A DNA stretch of 64,000 bases from UBA3537 sp965658025 (lineage in GTDB: Bacteria; Bacteroidota; Bacteroidia; Flavobacteriales; Flavobacteriaceae): contig CBFHQL010000006.1 in NCBI GenBank assembly GCA_965658025.1, positions 1-64,000 of the forward strand. Direction: 5' to 3'. The position numbers were made by a program, and so were the translations under genes. Numbering within the stretch: the stretch's first letter is position 1; every line of letters starts with the position of its first letter. Positions 25,413 through 32,845 of the stretch are shown here, one piece after another. The notes beneath the pieces are model-generated. The model did no database searches. It had not been told where the DNA came from and saw only the letters and a program-made list of their open reading frames with translations.

Positions 25413-27560
25413 ATGGCAGTATTAAATAAAATACGACAACGATCAATTTTTCTTATCCTTATCATTGCGCTCGCATTGTTCTCTTTTATCATTGGGGATA
25501 TTTTCCAAAACTTGGATTCATCTGCTGCAAGTGATACAGCGATCGCTACGGTCAATGGCGAAGACATCGACCGCGATGACTTTATGGCCAAAGTTGAAAA
25601 TATACAAAGACAATCTGGTGGCTCAACGACCAATACGCAAGCGATGAATCGTGTTTGGGAAAATGAACTTCGTGCAAAAGTGATGCAATCACAATACGAT
25701 GCCCTAGGGATCTCTGTAGAACGTGATTACATGCGTGACTTGTTGAAACAAAACCTAACTTCTTTTGAAGAATTCAAAAACGAGGCCGGTCTTTTTGACG
25801 AAGATAAACTCAATGAATTTATCGCCAATCTTAAAGCCATTTCTCCAGAAACTACAACACTTGGCGGAACGCCGATCAACTACCAATCGTGGACTACTTT
25901 TGAGCAAAATGTAGCTGTTTCTGGTGTACAACAAACCTATTTTAATCTTGTGAAAGCAGGCATTACAGGAACACTTACAGAAGGAGAATTGGATTATCAA
26001 CTTGAAAACGACAAGGTGGATTTGAAGTATGTCCAAGTTCCTTATTCAAGTATTCCAGATAGTCTTATTACAGTCAAAAAATCTGAAATTGAGGCCTACA
26101 TGAAACGTTTTCCAAAAAAATATGAAGTTGAAGCGTCTCGAGATTTAATTTATGTGGAATTCAAAGAAGAAGCATCACTAGCCGATGAGCAAGCCATTCA
26201 AGACAACTTGAAAGCACTTATCGCCGATCGTGAGGAATACAACGAAGTTGCAAAAGCCAATGAAACTGTGGTTGGATTCAAAAACACCAAAGACAACGCC
26301 GCTTTTGTAAACGCCAACTCCGCACAAAAATTTAATGATGCTTTCGTTTTTAGATCTGCTTTTTCATCAGAGCAGGCCGATAATATTACAGGCCTAAAAA
26401 CAGGTGAACTTTATGGCCCTTACAAAGACGGTAATTTCTATAAACTCACTAAAATGATTGCCAAACAAGGCATCGCCGATTCTGCCAAAGTACGTCATAT
26501 CTTGATTCCGTTTCTAGGGGGCGTACGCGCCGATGCATCAGTCACCAAAACCGATGCAGAAGCCAAAGTCACTGCCGATAGTATTTATAATGTGTTGCGT
26601 AGAAACCGTTCAAAATTTAAGTCATTGCTGTCCTTATCCTCAGACAAAGTAAGCAACGAAAAAGAAGGCGTTATAGAATTTGCTTATACTGATGGTTTTG
26701 CACCAGAATTTAAGGCCTATTCATTTGAAAATCCAAAGGGGAGCTTAGGTGTTGTCCGTACTGATTTTGGGTACCATATTATTGAAGTTTTGGATCAAGG
26801 GAAGAAACAAGACGCCTACAAAGTTGCAACCATTGCTCAAGAAATTGAACCCTCAGTTGAAACCATTGACGAGGTCTTTAAAAACAAATCTAAATTTGAA
26901 ATCGCTGTTGCTGATGCCGATTTTGAAGCGGTGGCCAAAGAAAATACATACGAAGTTCGTAATGTGAGTAGCGTTAAAGAATTAGACGAAAATATCCCGG
27001 GGATTGGTGCACAGCGTGCCATTGTTCGTTGGGCTTTTGAAGATGGTGTAGACGAAGGTGATTTTAAAAGTTTTAGTACTACAGGAGGCGGTTTTGTGGT
27101 CGTGAAGCTAACAGGGATAAACAAAAAAGGGTTGATGTCTGTTGAAAGTGGATCTATTTCAGCACTTCCAGAACTTCGAAAAGAAAAGAAAGCGGAGCTT
27201 ATCAAAGACCGCATTAGTGCAACCACCCTTGACGATATCGCTTCCGCAGAAAGTCAAAACGTAAGAACGGCTGTGGCGGTAAATATGAAAAACCCAACCC
27301 TATCAGGTGCGGGCCGTGAGCCCTTGGTGATTGGGACTGCTTTTGGATTGGCAGAAGGCGAAACTTCTGAACCTATTGAAGGCAATACAGGGGTGTATGT
27401 TGTTGAGGTGACCAAAGTTACCCCTGCTCCAGCAATGGCTAGCTATCAGGCTGCTGCCAATAGAGTAGGGCAAGCCAAAGAAAATGTAGTCAATACACAG
27501 TTATACAACGCCTTAAAAGATGCTGCTGAGATTGAAGACAACAGAGCGGTTTTTTATTAG
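25413..27560 (+). CDS. ppiD: PpiD/SurA-like periplasmic peptidyl-prolyl isomerase
   Basis: The 715-residue protein begins with a cytoplasmic stub, one membrane segment (SIFLILIIALALFSFIIGDIF) and a long periplasmic part with the SurA_N-like chaperone region (~45-220). The parvulin rotamase domain is centred near residues 350-460 (KVRHILIPFLGG, FGYHIIEVLDQGK). PpiD is a foldase for envelope proteins emerging from the Sec channel. The length is somewhat above E. coli PpiD (623), as is usual in this phylum. It closes the envelope operon and is followed by a terminator. Confidence 0.92.
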   Translation: MAVLNKIRQRSIFLILIIALALFSFIIGDIFQNLDSSAASDTAIATVNGEDIDRDDFMAKVENIQRQSGGSTTNTQAMNRVWENELRAKVMQSQYDALGISVERDYMRDLLKQNLTSFEEFKNEAGLFDEDKLNEFIANLKAISPETTTLGGTPINYQSWTTFEQNVAVSGVQQTYFNLVKAGITGTLTEGELDYQLENDKVDLKYVQVPYSSIPDSLITVKKSEIEAYMKRFPKKYEVEASRDLIYVEFKEEASLADEQAIQDNLKALIADREEYNEVAKANETVVGFKNTKDNAAFVNANSAQKFNDAFVFRSAFSSEQADNITGLKTGELYGPYKDGNFYKLTKMIAKQGIADSAKVRHILIPFLGGVRADASVTKTDAEAKVTADSIYNVLRRNRSKFKSLLSLSSDKVSNEKEGVIEFAYTDGFAPEFKAYSFENPKGSLGVVRTDFGYHIIEVLDQGKKQDAYKVATIAQEIEPSVETIDEVFKNKSKFEIAVADADFEAVAKENTYEVRNVSSVKELDENIPGIGAQRAIVRWAFEDGVDEGDFKSFSTTGGGFVVVKLTGINKKGLMSVESGSISALPELRKEKKAELIKDRISATTLDDIASAESQNVRTAVAVNMKNPTLSGAGREPLVIGTAFGLAEGETSEPIEGNTGVYVVEVTKVTPAPAMASYQAAANRVGQAKENVVNTQLYNALKDAAEIEDNRAVFY

Positions 27561-27584
27561 CAGATAAATAATATTAAAATTATT

Positions 27585-27613
27585 AAGGGACTGATTTTTC
27601 AGTCCTTTTTTTT
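27585..27613 (+). terminator. Intrinsic terminator of ppiD
   Basis: GGACTGA (27588-27594) pairs with TCAGTCC (27599-27605) around TTTT, followed by eight T residues. Confidence 0.9.
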
Positions 27614-27621
27614 ATCCCCTT

Positions 27622-27846
27622 TTAAAACGTAAACAGTTCTGCGACAGGGACGTCCAATGCCTTGGCAATGGATTGTGCTTTGGCAATGGTAATGTTGCGT
27701 TTGCCGCGTTCTATGTTGGTATAGTTGTTTTTATGAATCCCACAGCGCTCGGCGACATGGTATTGTTTTAGGTTTTTGGCCTTACGGATGGTACGTAAAT
27801 TAAGCCCAAAGGCCATTAAAAATTCTTCATTAGAACGATTGTGCAT
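27622..27846 (-). CDS. XRE-family helix-turn-helix regulator
   Basis: The 74-residue protein is a single HTH_3 domain: FGLNLRTIRKAKNLKQYHVA, ERCGIHKNNYTNIERGKRNI and AQSIAKALDVPVAELF. It lacks any effector domain. Small proteins of this kind act as repressors of neighbouring or mobile genes. It is divergent from the lipoprotein operon at 28084, and the 237-bp gap between them holds promoters for both directions and two inverted repeats. It is therefore a candidate regulator of that operon and of itself. Confidence 0.9.
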   Translation of the reverse strand: MHNRSNEEFLMAFGLNLRTIRKAKNLKQYHVAERCGIHKNNYTNIERGKRNITIAKAQSIAKALDVPVAELFTF

Positions 27847-27901
27847 GTTGGTTAATTAAAAAGCAGGCACAGCGTTTGTGGTTGTTAAATTGGGTAGTAC
27901 T

Positions 27902-27909
27902 CAAAGGTA
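27902..27909 (-). promoter_or_regulatory. -7 box of the XRE gene
   Basis: The minus strand reads TACCTTTG, an exact TAnnTTTG match, 56 bp before the XRE start codon. No TTG at -33 is evident. Confidence 0.45.
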
Positions 27910-27992
27910 CAATAATAGAATAATATGCCTTAACTTCTATGAATAATTCAAAAATTTAACATAAAAAGACATAATATACTATATTTTTTTAC

Positions 27993-28057
27993 TATATTTG
28001 AGTTGTTCAAAAGCTGAACAACCACCTCAAATCTATTTTTAAAACCATTAAGGTGGT
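27993..28057 (+). promoter_or_regulatory. Promoter and double inverted repeat before the lipoprotein operon
   Basis: TATATTTG (27993-28000) is an exact -7 box. At the expected transcription start lies an inverted repeat GTTGTTC/GAACAAC (28002-28008 and 28016-28022). A second, longer one follows: ACCACCT (28021-28027) and AGGTGGT (28051-28057). They could be operator half-sites for the adjacent XRE protein or hairpins in the ~78-nt leader. Confidence 0.5.
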
Positions 28058-28083
28058 TAATATAACAACTTAAATTTTTACTT

Positions 28084-28728
28084 ATGAAAAAGTTATTCTC
28101 ATTTAAAGTTATTGTCTATTTTTTTTCTGCTTTAATGATTTTAAATTGCTCTGAAAAAGAAGTAGATGCTAAAAAGACACCAATTAATGATTTCAAAAAG
28201 GAAGCTAAACTGGTAGTTGATTCTTATGATTTAATTAAAAACGATTTTGCACAAAATTTTGCTAAATCAACCTTTGAAATTGACCAGCAAATAATTGACG
28301 AATATTTAGAAATAATTGGCATGGAAGTAGGTTCAGTTAGTGCTGATGCTGTAAGTCAAATATTAGATGAAATCGGTATCGCTATTGAAAAGGATGTTGA
28401 ATTTGTTATTAATCAGACTATTTACTCACCCTTAACTAAAAGTAAATTAATTGAAATTTCAAAGGGAGGTGTAATTGAAAATTTGAATTCAATCCCGGGT
28501 TTTGAGTCTTTAAATATAACTGAAAGGGATATTTTAACATTTAGTAACGAAATTGTTATTGAATATAATAATAGTATTAGTGAAACCAATAGCGTTCCAT
28601 GTCCGTCATCTGCATGTGGGGCAGGTTTAGCAATTGCTGGGGCTATTGCAGGGAACGCAATCTGTGGACCAGCATGCGGAGTGGCTGGAGCTATCATAGG
28701 GTTAATAGCTGGGACTGCTGGTAAATAA
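28084..28728 (+). CDS. Lipoprotein with a Gly/Ala/Cys-rich C-terminal hydrophobic tail
   Basis: The 214-residue protein has a lipoprotein signal (FFSALMILNCSEKE). The middle is acidic and helical (VDSYDLIKNDFAQNF; IIDEYLEIIGMEVGSVSADA). The last ~45 residues change character: PCPSSACGAGLAIAGAIAGN, then AICGPACGVAGAIIG and LIAGTAGK. That tail has four Cys residues in two CxxxC-type pairs and GxxxG/AxxxG spacing, like a glycine zipper or the membrane-active part of some bacteriocins. The resemblance is compositional; I do not recognise the family. It is AT-rich in codon use and heads an operon with a barrel and a permuted papain-fold protein. Confidence 0.8.
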   Translation: MKKLFSFKVIVYFFSALMILNCSEKEVDAKKTPINDFKKEAKLVVDSYDLIKNDFAQNFAKSTFEIDQQIIDEYLEIIGMEVGSVSADAVSQILDEIGIAIEKDVEFVINQTIYSPLTKSKLIEISKGGVIENLNSIPGFESLNITERDILTFSNEIVIEYNNSISETNSVPCPSSACGAGLAIAGAIAGNAICGPACGVAGAIIGLIAGTAGK

Positions 28729-28772
28729 ATCCAGTTTTGCTAAAATTTATATTAACTAAAAATCATAATATT

Positions 28773-29390
28773 ATGAAGATTAATAAACTATTTTGTTTAC
28801 TTATTTGCTTTACTTTTTGTTTGTACTCACATACTCAAGACAATAAGGATAAACAAAAAGGATTTTGGTTAGCAAATTCAAATATAGGATTGATTCAAGT
28901 TGAGATTGAAAATTTAGGGACATTTAATGCTCATTCCTATGGGAATTCACTAGGAAAGGAATTTTTACTCAAAAATAATTCCTCATTTGTGGCTGAACTA
29001 GAATTGCAAAATGTGCATTACAATTCTAATTTTAACAATGCCGATTATCACTCTAAAAACACTTTTTTAAAAATACCTATACACTATAGATATTCGTTAA
29101 ATAACAATCTAAATACAGGAATTTTTATAGATTTAGGTTTTTACGGAAGTCTTTTATTTAAAAGCGATATAGAGATGGTAAATAGCTCTGAAACAGAAAG
29201 AAATTTGGGATCTAATTTTGGTCTGAGTTTTAGATTTGGATTTACTCAAAAAATTAATGATTTCTTAAATTTTAATGTAAGCATGTTTCAACAAGCAGAT
29301 TTAATGAGTAAATATAAAAAAGAGTTTAATGAGTTTAAGTTAAAATCATTGTATGGTATTAATTTAGGAATAGGTTTACGTTTATTGTAA
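28773..29390 (+). CDS. Small outer-membrane beta-barrel protein
   Basis: The 205-residue protein has a signal peptide (LFCLLICFTFCLYSHTQ). Alternating strands characteristic of a porin-like outer-membrane barrel follow: FLKIPIHYRYSLNNNLNTGI, FIDLGFYGSLLF, NFGLSFRFGF, ending LYGINLGIGLRLL. The pattern is that of the PorT/outer-membrane beta-barrel group. The ATG at 28773 gives a clean signal peptide; the in-frame start at 28737 would put a second hydrophobic stretch before it. It follows the Gly/Cys-tailed lipoprotein by 44 bp and precedes the next gene by 6 bp, so these are co-transcribed. Confidence 0.82.
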   Translation: MKINKLFCLLICFTFCLYSHTQDNKDKQKGFWLANSNIGLIQVEIENLGTFNAHSYGNSLGKEFLLKNNSSFVAELELQNVHYNSNFNNADYHSKNTFLKIPIHYRYSLNNNLNTGIFIDLGFYGSLLFKSDIEMVNSSETERNLGSNFGLSFRFGFTQKINDFLNFNVSMFQQADLMSKYKKEFNEFKLKSLYGINLGIGLRLL

Positions 29391-29396
29391 TGTTAT

Positions 29397-30020
29397 TTGA
29401 AAAGATTTTTTTTTGTTTTATTATCATTATTTTCTTGTAAAGACTTAAAAAATGAATCATCGAAGAAATTTTCTTTAAGTAACCATAATGTGTATTTGTT
29501 TTTTAGAGGAACAGAGACTAAAGAGGGTATTATTTCAAAAGAATTTAATCTTGAAAGTAAAAACATTTCTCATGTTGGTTTAGGAGTTTTTATTAATGAA
29601 AACTTGAGGATTTTTCATGTAATTAATTCAAACAAGGAAAATCATTTGGAATGTTCATCAGTATTTGATTTTTTTGATAAAAAAAGAGAAGTTACCTATA
29701 CTGCTATTTGGAAAGTTAAAGGCTTAACAGATTCAAATTTATTAGAACTAACAGAAGTTATTGACAGTTATAAAAAAAAGAAAATTAAGTTTGATTTCAC
29801 TTTTTCTGGAAAAGAAGACAATAAATTGTATTGCTCGGAATTTGTGGTTGAAGTTTTAAAGAAAATTGACTCAATTAAATTTAAATTTTATAAAAATAAA
29901 AGAAAATTGAACGGATTTCAATCTAAATTCTTAAGAAAAGATTCTTTAGAATATTACCCAGCAGATGTTTTTTTGAAAAATCAATATTTTGTGAAAGTTC
30001 ATGAAAGTTTTATGGATTAA
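29397..30020 (+). CDS. Permuted NlpC/P60-like (YiiX-type) lipoprotein, putative amidase or peptidase
   Basis: The 207-residue protein has a short lipoprotein signal (FFVLLSLFSCKD). NVYLFFRGTETKEGIISKEF is followed by ISHVGLGVFI, with the candidate catalytic His, and later LYCSEFVVEVL, with the candidate nucleophile Cys. The order His-then-Cys is the circularly permuted papain fold of YiiX/YebB (DUF830) proteins, whose relatives act on cell-wall peptides or lipids. The start is a TTG, because the nearby ATG at 29390 is in another frame and soon stops. The substrate is unknown. It may act with the barrel and lipoprotein of the same operon. Confidence 0.75.
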   Translation: MKRFFFVLLSLFSCKDLKNESSKKFSLSNHNVYLFFRGTETKEGIISKEFNLESKNISHVGLGVFINENLRIFHVINSNKENHLECSSVFDFFDKKREVTYTAIWKVKGLTDSNLLELTEVIDSYKKKKIKFDFTFSGKEDNKLYCSEFVVEVLKKIDSIKFKFYKNKRKLNGFQSKFLRKDSLEYYPADVFLKNQYFVKVHESFMD

Positions 30021-30108
30021 TGTTTTCAATTGAATTTGTTTCTGATGAAAAATCATATGTAATGCCAAGAATTTTATTGTTTAAATTGTCTTATAAATTA
30101 TAATTATT

Positions 30109-30498
30109 ATGAAACCTACATTTCAAAAAACAATTGATTTATTGTTACTTATAATCTCTATTATTTTGATCTTTATAAGCAAAAAAGAACACATACCAAC
30201 TCTCTTTACATTAATATTTTTGGTTCTTGTTAGCTTTTACTTTAGTCCAGTAAAATTATTGTTTTTGGACACCAATAAATATTTAAAATTGTCTGCATTC
30301 ATATTGGCATTATGTGTCGGAGTTGGCGCTTTACAATTATTTAAAGCGGTTGATGTTTTAGTTTTAATTCTTGGTATAGTTAATTTTGTATTTATGGTTT
30401 TTATTGCTTTGGCAACTAATGAAAAAACACTAGGAAACCGTAATTATAAGTTTCTCATATTAACTCATTTTTTAGCATTTTTTATATTATCAGGATAA
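30109..30498 (+). CDS. Small integral membrane protein
   Basis: The 129-residue protein has four predicted membrane segments: IDLLLLIISIILIFISK, LIFLVLVSFYFSP, LSAFILALCVGVGALQLF with DVLVLILGIVNFVFMVFIAL, and FLILTHFLAFFILSG. No conserved motif is recognised. It follows the amidase-like gene by 88 bp on the same strand and shares the AT-rich composition, so it probably belongs to the same island. Its stop lies 4 bp from the end of the converging GHMP kinase gene, with no terminator visible between them. Confidence 0.72.
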   Translation: MKPTFQKTIDLLLLIISIILIFISKKEHIPTLFTLIFLVLVSFYFSPVKLLFLDTNKYLKLSAFILALCVGVGALQLFKAVDVLVLILGIVNFVFMVFIALATNEKTLGNRNYKFLILTHFLAFFILSG

Positions 30499-30502
30499 TA
30501 TA

Positions 30503-31396
30503 TTAAACCACCATCATACCATAAGGTACAATGGTATTAAACCCCTTATCCTTAAAATATTGTGTATTGGTTCTTGTTGCCAAAAAGAAATCACCACCCC
30601 ATGCGCCTAAGCTTTTAATAGCACCGGGATAGTCTGCAAAATGTGTAGTTTTTAGTGGGGTTTGTTGGATAAGGTTACCCACCATGGTTTCGTGTTTGCT
30701 TATGAGTACTTCAAATTCTTCCAAAGTAGTCGCTACCAAAAGGGCATCGGTCAGGGCATTCAGTTCAGAAAAATCAAGGTTTTGCGTTGTTTTTAGGGCG
30801 TTGTAATGGGCAATGGCCGCACGGCTGTTTTGCTTTTGGTTGCGGTGTACAAAAAACAATTCATCTTTAAAAGGCGGATCAAAAGCCACAATTTTTATAT
30901 GCGGTGTACTGTTTTGGCGTTGGTATACGATCGGGTGGGCGTTTTGCGCACAAGCAATATCATAACCACTACCGCCAAAGGTGTTTTCGAGCAATGCAAA
31001 AGCATCTACATTGGCCCATTGCGCCAAATTGTTAATGAGGGTAGAGGACGACCCCAAACCCCAGTTTTGAGGAAATTCCAAATGGCTATGCATTTCAAAT
31101 CCTTTATGGGGTAAAAAACAGTCGGGTTGAAGTTTGGCAATGGCCAAAAAACACTCCGAAAGACGCTTTGCTATCTCATTGGTTGCGTTTGGTTCAAAGC
31201 TCGGAAGTTGTAAAGTCGTTTCAAACCAAAGCGTTCCTTTATGGTCAAAACTTTTCCAGCGAATTTCGTGTGGTTCTATGGGTTTTACTTCTAAAGATTG
31301 ACCGTATTTGGTAGGAATAGCTAGTGCTTTGGCACCATCCAAAACTGCATATTCGGAGGTAAGCAATAATTTTCCGTGGCTATAAAATTTTTGCAT
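30503..31396 (-). CDS. GYDIA-family GHMP kinase (mevalonate pathway context)
   Basis: The 297-residue protein has the GHMP start FYSHGKLLLTSEYAVLDGAK, the ATP-binding loop PQNWGLGSSSTLINNLAQW and the family motif GGSGYDIACAQ (GYDIA). The C-terminal part KSLGAWGGDFFLAT corresponds to GHMP motif 3. It overlaps the HMG-CoA reductase gene by one base (TGATG), so the two are translationally coupled, and a kinase step of the mevalonate route is the natural reading. Which step (mevalonate, phosphomevalonate) is not clear from sequence. The other mevalonate genes are not in the window. Confidence 0.85.
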   Translation of the reverse strand: MQKFYSHGKLLLTSEYAVLDGAKALAIPTKYGQSLEVKPIEPHEIRWKSFDHKGTLWFETTLQLPSFEPNATNEIAKRLSECFLAIAKLQPDCFLPHKGFEMHSHLEFPQNWGLGSSSTLINNLAQWANVDAFALLENTFGGSGYDIACAQNAHPIVYQRQNSTPHIKIVAFDPPFKDELFFVHRNQKQNSRAAIAHYNALKTTQNLDFSELNALTDALLVATTLEEFEVLISKHETMVGNLIQQTPLKTTHFADYPGAIKSLGAWGGDFFLATRTNTQYFKDKGFNTIVPYGMMVV

Positions 31397-32706
31397 CAGT
31401 CACGAAAGTTTTTGAGGGCTTCTACCACAGCACGGTGCGAAACATTGTTGGTTTTGAAATGCGTTATCATCGCTTCTTTTTCAGTGTTTGTAGCGCCCAA
31501 CTGATTTAAAATATTGAGTAAATGCATTTTCATATGCCCTTTTTGAATCCCTGTAGTGGTTAGTGAACGTAGCGCGGCAAAATTTTGTGCCAAGCCAGCA
31601 ACGGCCACAATTTCCATAAGTTCTGCTGCAGAAGGATTTCCTAGCATTTCCAAAGCCAATTTGACCATAGGATGTAAGCCAGTGAGCCCACCTACTGTGC
31701 CAAGGGCTAGAGGTAAATCCATCCAAAATGTAAAGGTCTCATTTTCTATTTTGGCATGGGAAAGACTTGCATATTGACCATCTTTGGCGGCATAGGCATG
31801 TACTCCAGCTTCAACGGCTCTAAAATCATTTCCTGTAGCAATAACCACGGCATCTACACCATTCATGATCCCTTTGTTGTGGGTAACAGCACGGTAAGGT
31901 TCTACTTCGGCAATCCGTACCGCTTGAACAAACTTTTCGGCAAATTCTTGCCCTGTAAAATGCCCTTCTAAAGTGAGTTCGTCCAATGTGCAGGAGACCT
32001 CGGCTCGAACCACACAATCGGGGACATAATTGGACAAAATACTCATAACTACCTTGGGTTCATGTCCATGGAGTTCTGCACTATTTTGGCTTAGTGCTTC
32101 AAAGGTTGTGGCAATTTGTTCCAAACACGAATTGATAAAATTGGCCCCCATGGCATCTTTGGTTTCAAATGTTACTTCCAATTGAAAGTAATGCGCCATT
32201 TTAGAGCTACAATCGATGAGGTTTAAATCCAAAAGTCCACCTCCGCGTTGTTCCATGTTTTTGGTCAGCGGTTTAGTAGCGTCCAAAAGTTGAGGTTTGA
32301 TGTTTTTAAAATAAGATTGAAGTGTGTTTTGATCCCCTTCAAACATAAAATGGACATGGCCAATTTTTGTTGTAGATAAAACCTTGGTTTTAAATCCGCC
32401 ACGCGTACTCCAAAATTTAGCGGCATTGCTCGCCGCAGCGACGACTGAACTTTCTTCAATAGTCATGGGTAAGGTATACCATTTGTTGTTGATTAAAAAA
32501 TTGGGAGCAATGCCAAAAGGTAAATAAAAATTAGAAATGGTATTTTCAATAAATTCATCGTGCAATTGTTGCAGCTTGGTATCCGTATTCCAGTAGGATT
32601 CCAAAATGGTTTTGGCCTGCGTATTTCTATCGAAATAGTTGGTAATCAGCCAGTTAATTTTTTCGGCTTTTGAGTATTTAGAAAATCCAGAAACTTGCTG
32701 TTGCAT
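31396..32706 (-). CDS. mvaA: Hydroxymethylglutaryl-CoA reductase, class II
   Basis: The 436-residue soluble enzyme has class II features: EESSVVAAASNAAKFW near residue 83, GGLLDLNLI, NKGIMNGVDAVVIATGNDFR, AVEAGVHAYAA with LPLALGTVGGLTGLHP, and a C-terminal His region. It interconverts HMG-CoA and mevalonate with NAD(P)H. Class II enzymes were first called degradative, but in Bacteroidota the gene usually serves isoprenoid synthesis, which its coupling to a GHMP kinase supports. A TATCTTTG box lies at 32724-32731 upstream. The length is typical. Confidence 0.94.
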   Translation of the reverse strand: MQQQVSGFSKYSKAEKINWLITNYFDRNTQAKTILESYWNTDTKLQQLHDEFIENTISNFYLPFGIAPNFLINNKWYTLPMTIEESSVVAAASNAAKFWSTRGGFKTKVLSTTKIGHVHFMFEGDQNTLQSYFKNIKPQLLDATKPLTKNMEQRGGGLLDLNLIDCSSKMAHYFQLEVTFETKDAMGANFINSCLEQIATTFEALSQNSAELHGHEPKVVMSILSNYVPDCVVRAEVSCTLDELTLEGHFTGQEFAEKFVQAVRIAEVEPYRAVTHNKGIMNGVDAVVIATGNDFRAVEAGVHAYAAKDGQYASLSHAKIENETFTFWMDLPLALGTVGGLTGLHPMVKLALEMLGNPSAAELMEIVAVAGLAQNFAALRSLTTTGIQKGHMKMHLLNILNQLGATNTEKEAMITHFKTNNVSHRAVVEALKNFRD

Positions 32707-32723
32707 AGTTGAGTATTGATGAA

Positions 32724-32731
32724 CAAAGATA
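32724..32731 (-). promoter_or_regulatory. -7 box of mvaA
   Basis: The minus strand reads TATCTTTG, an exact TAnnTTTG match, 18 bp before the mvaA start codon. The predicted leader is therefore very short. A matching -33 TTG is not evident. Confidence 0.45.
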
Positions 32732-32845
32732 CTATTCTATACATTATATGAAAAGCGAATTGTTAAATTGAAGATTAATCCGCTCAGAATAGGGGAATTT
32801 TGAATTATTTTTAGTAAAATTGGTAACATTTTATAAAATATACCT

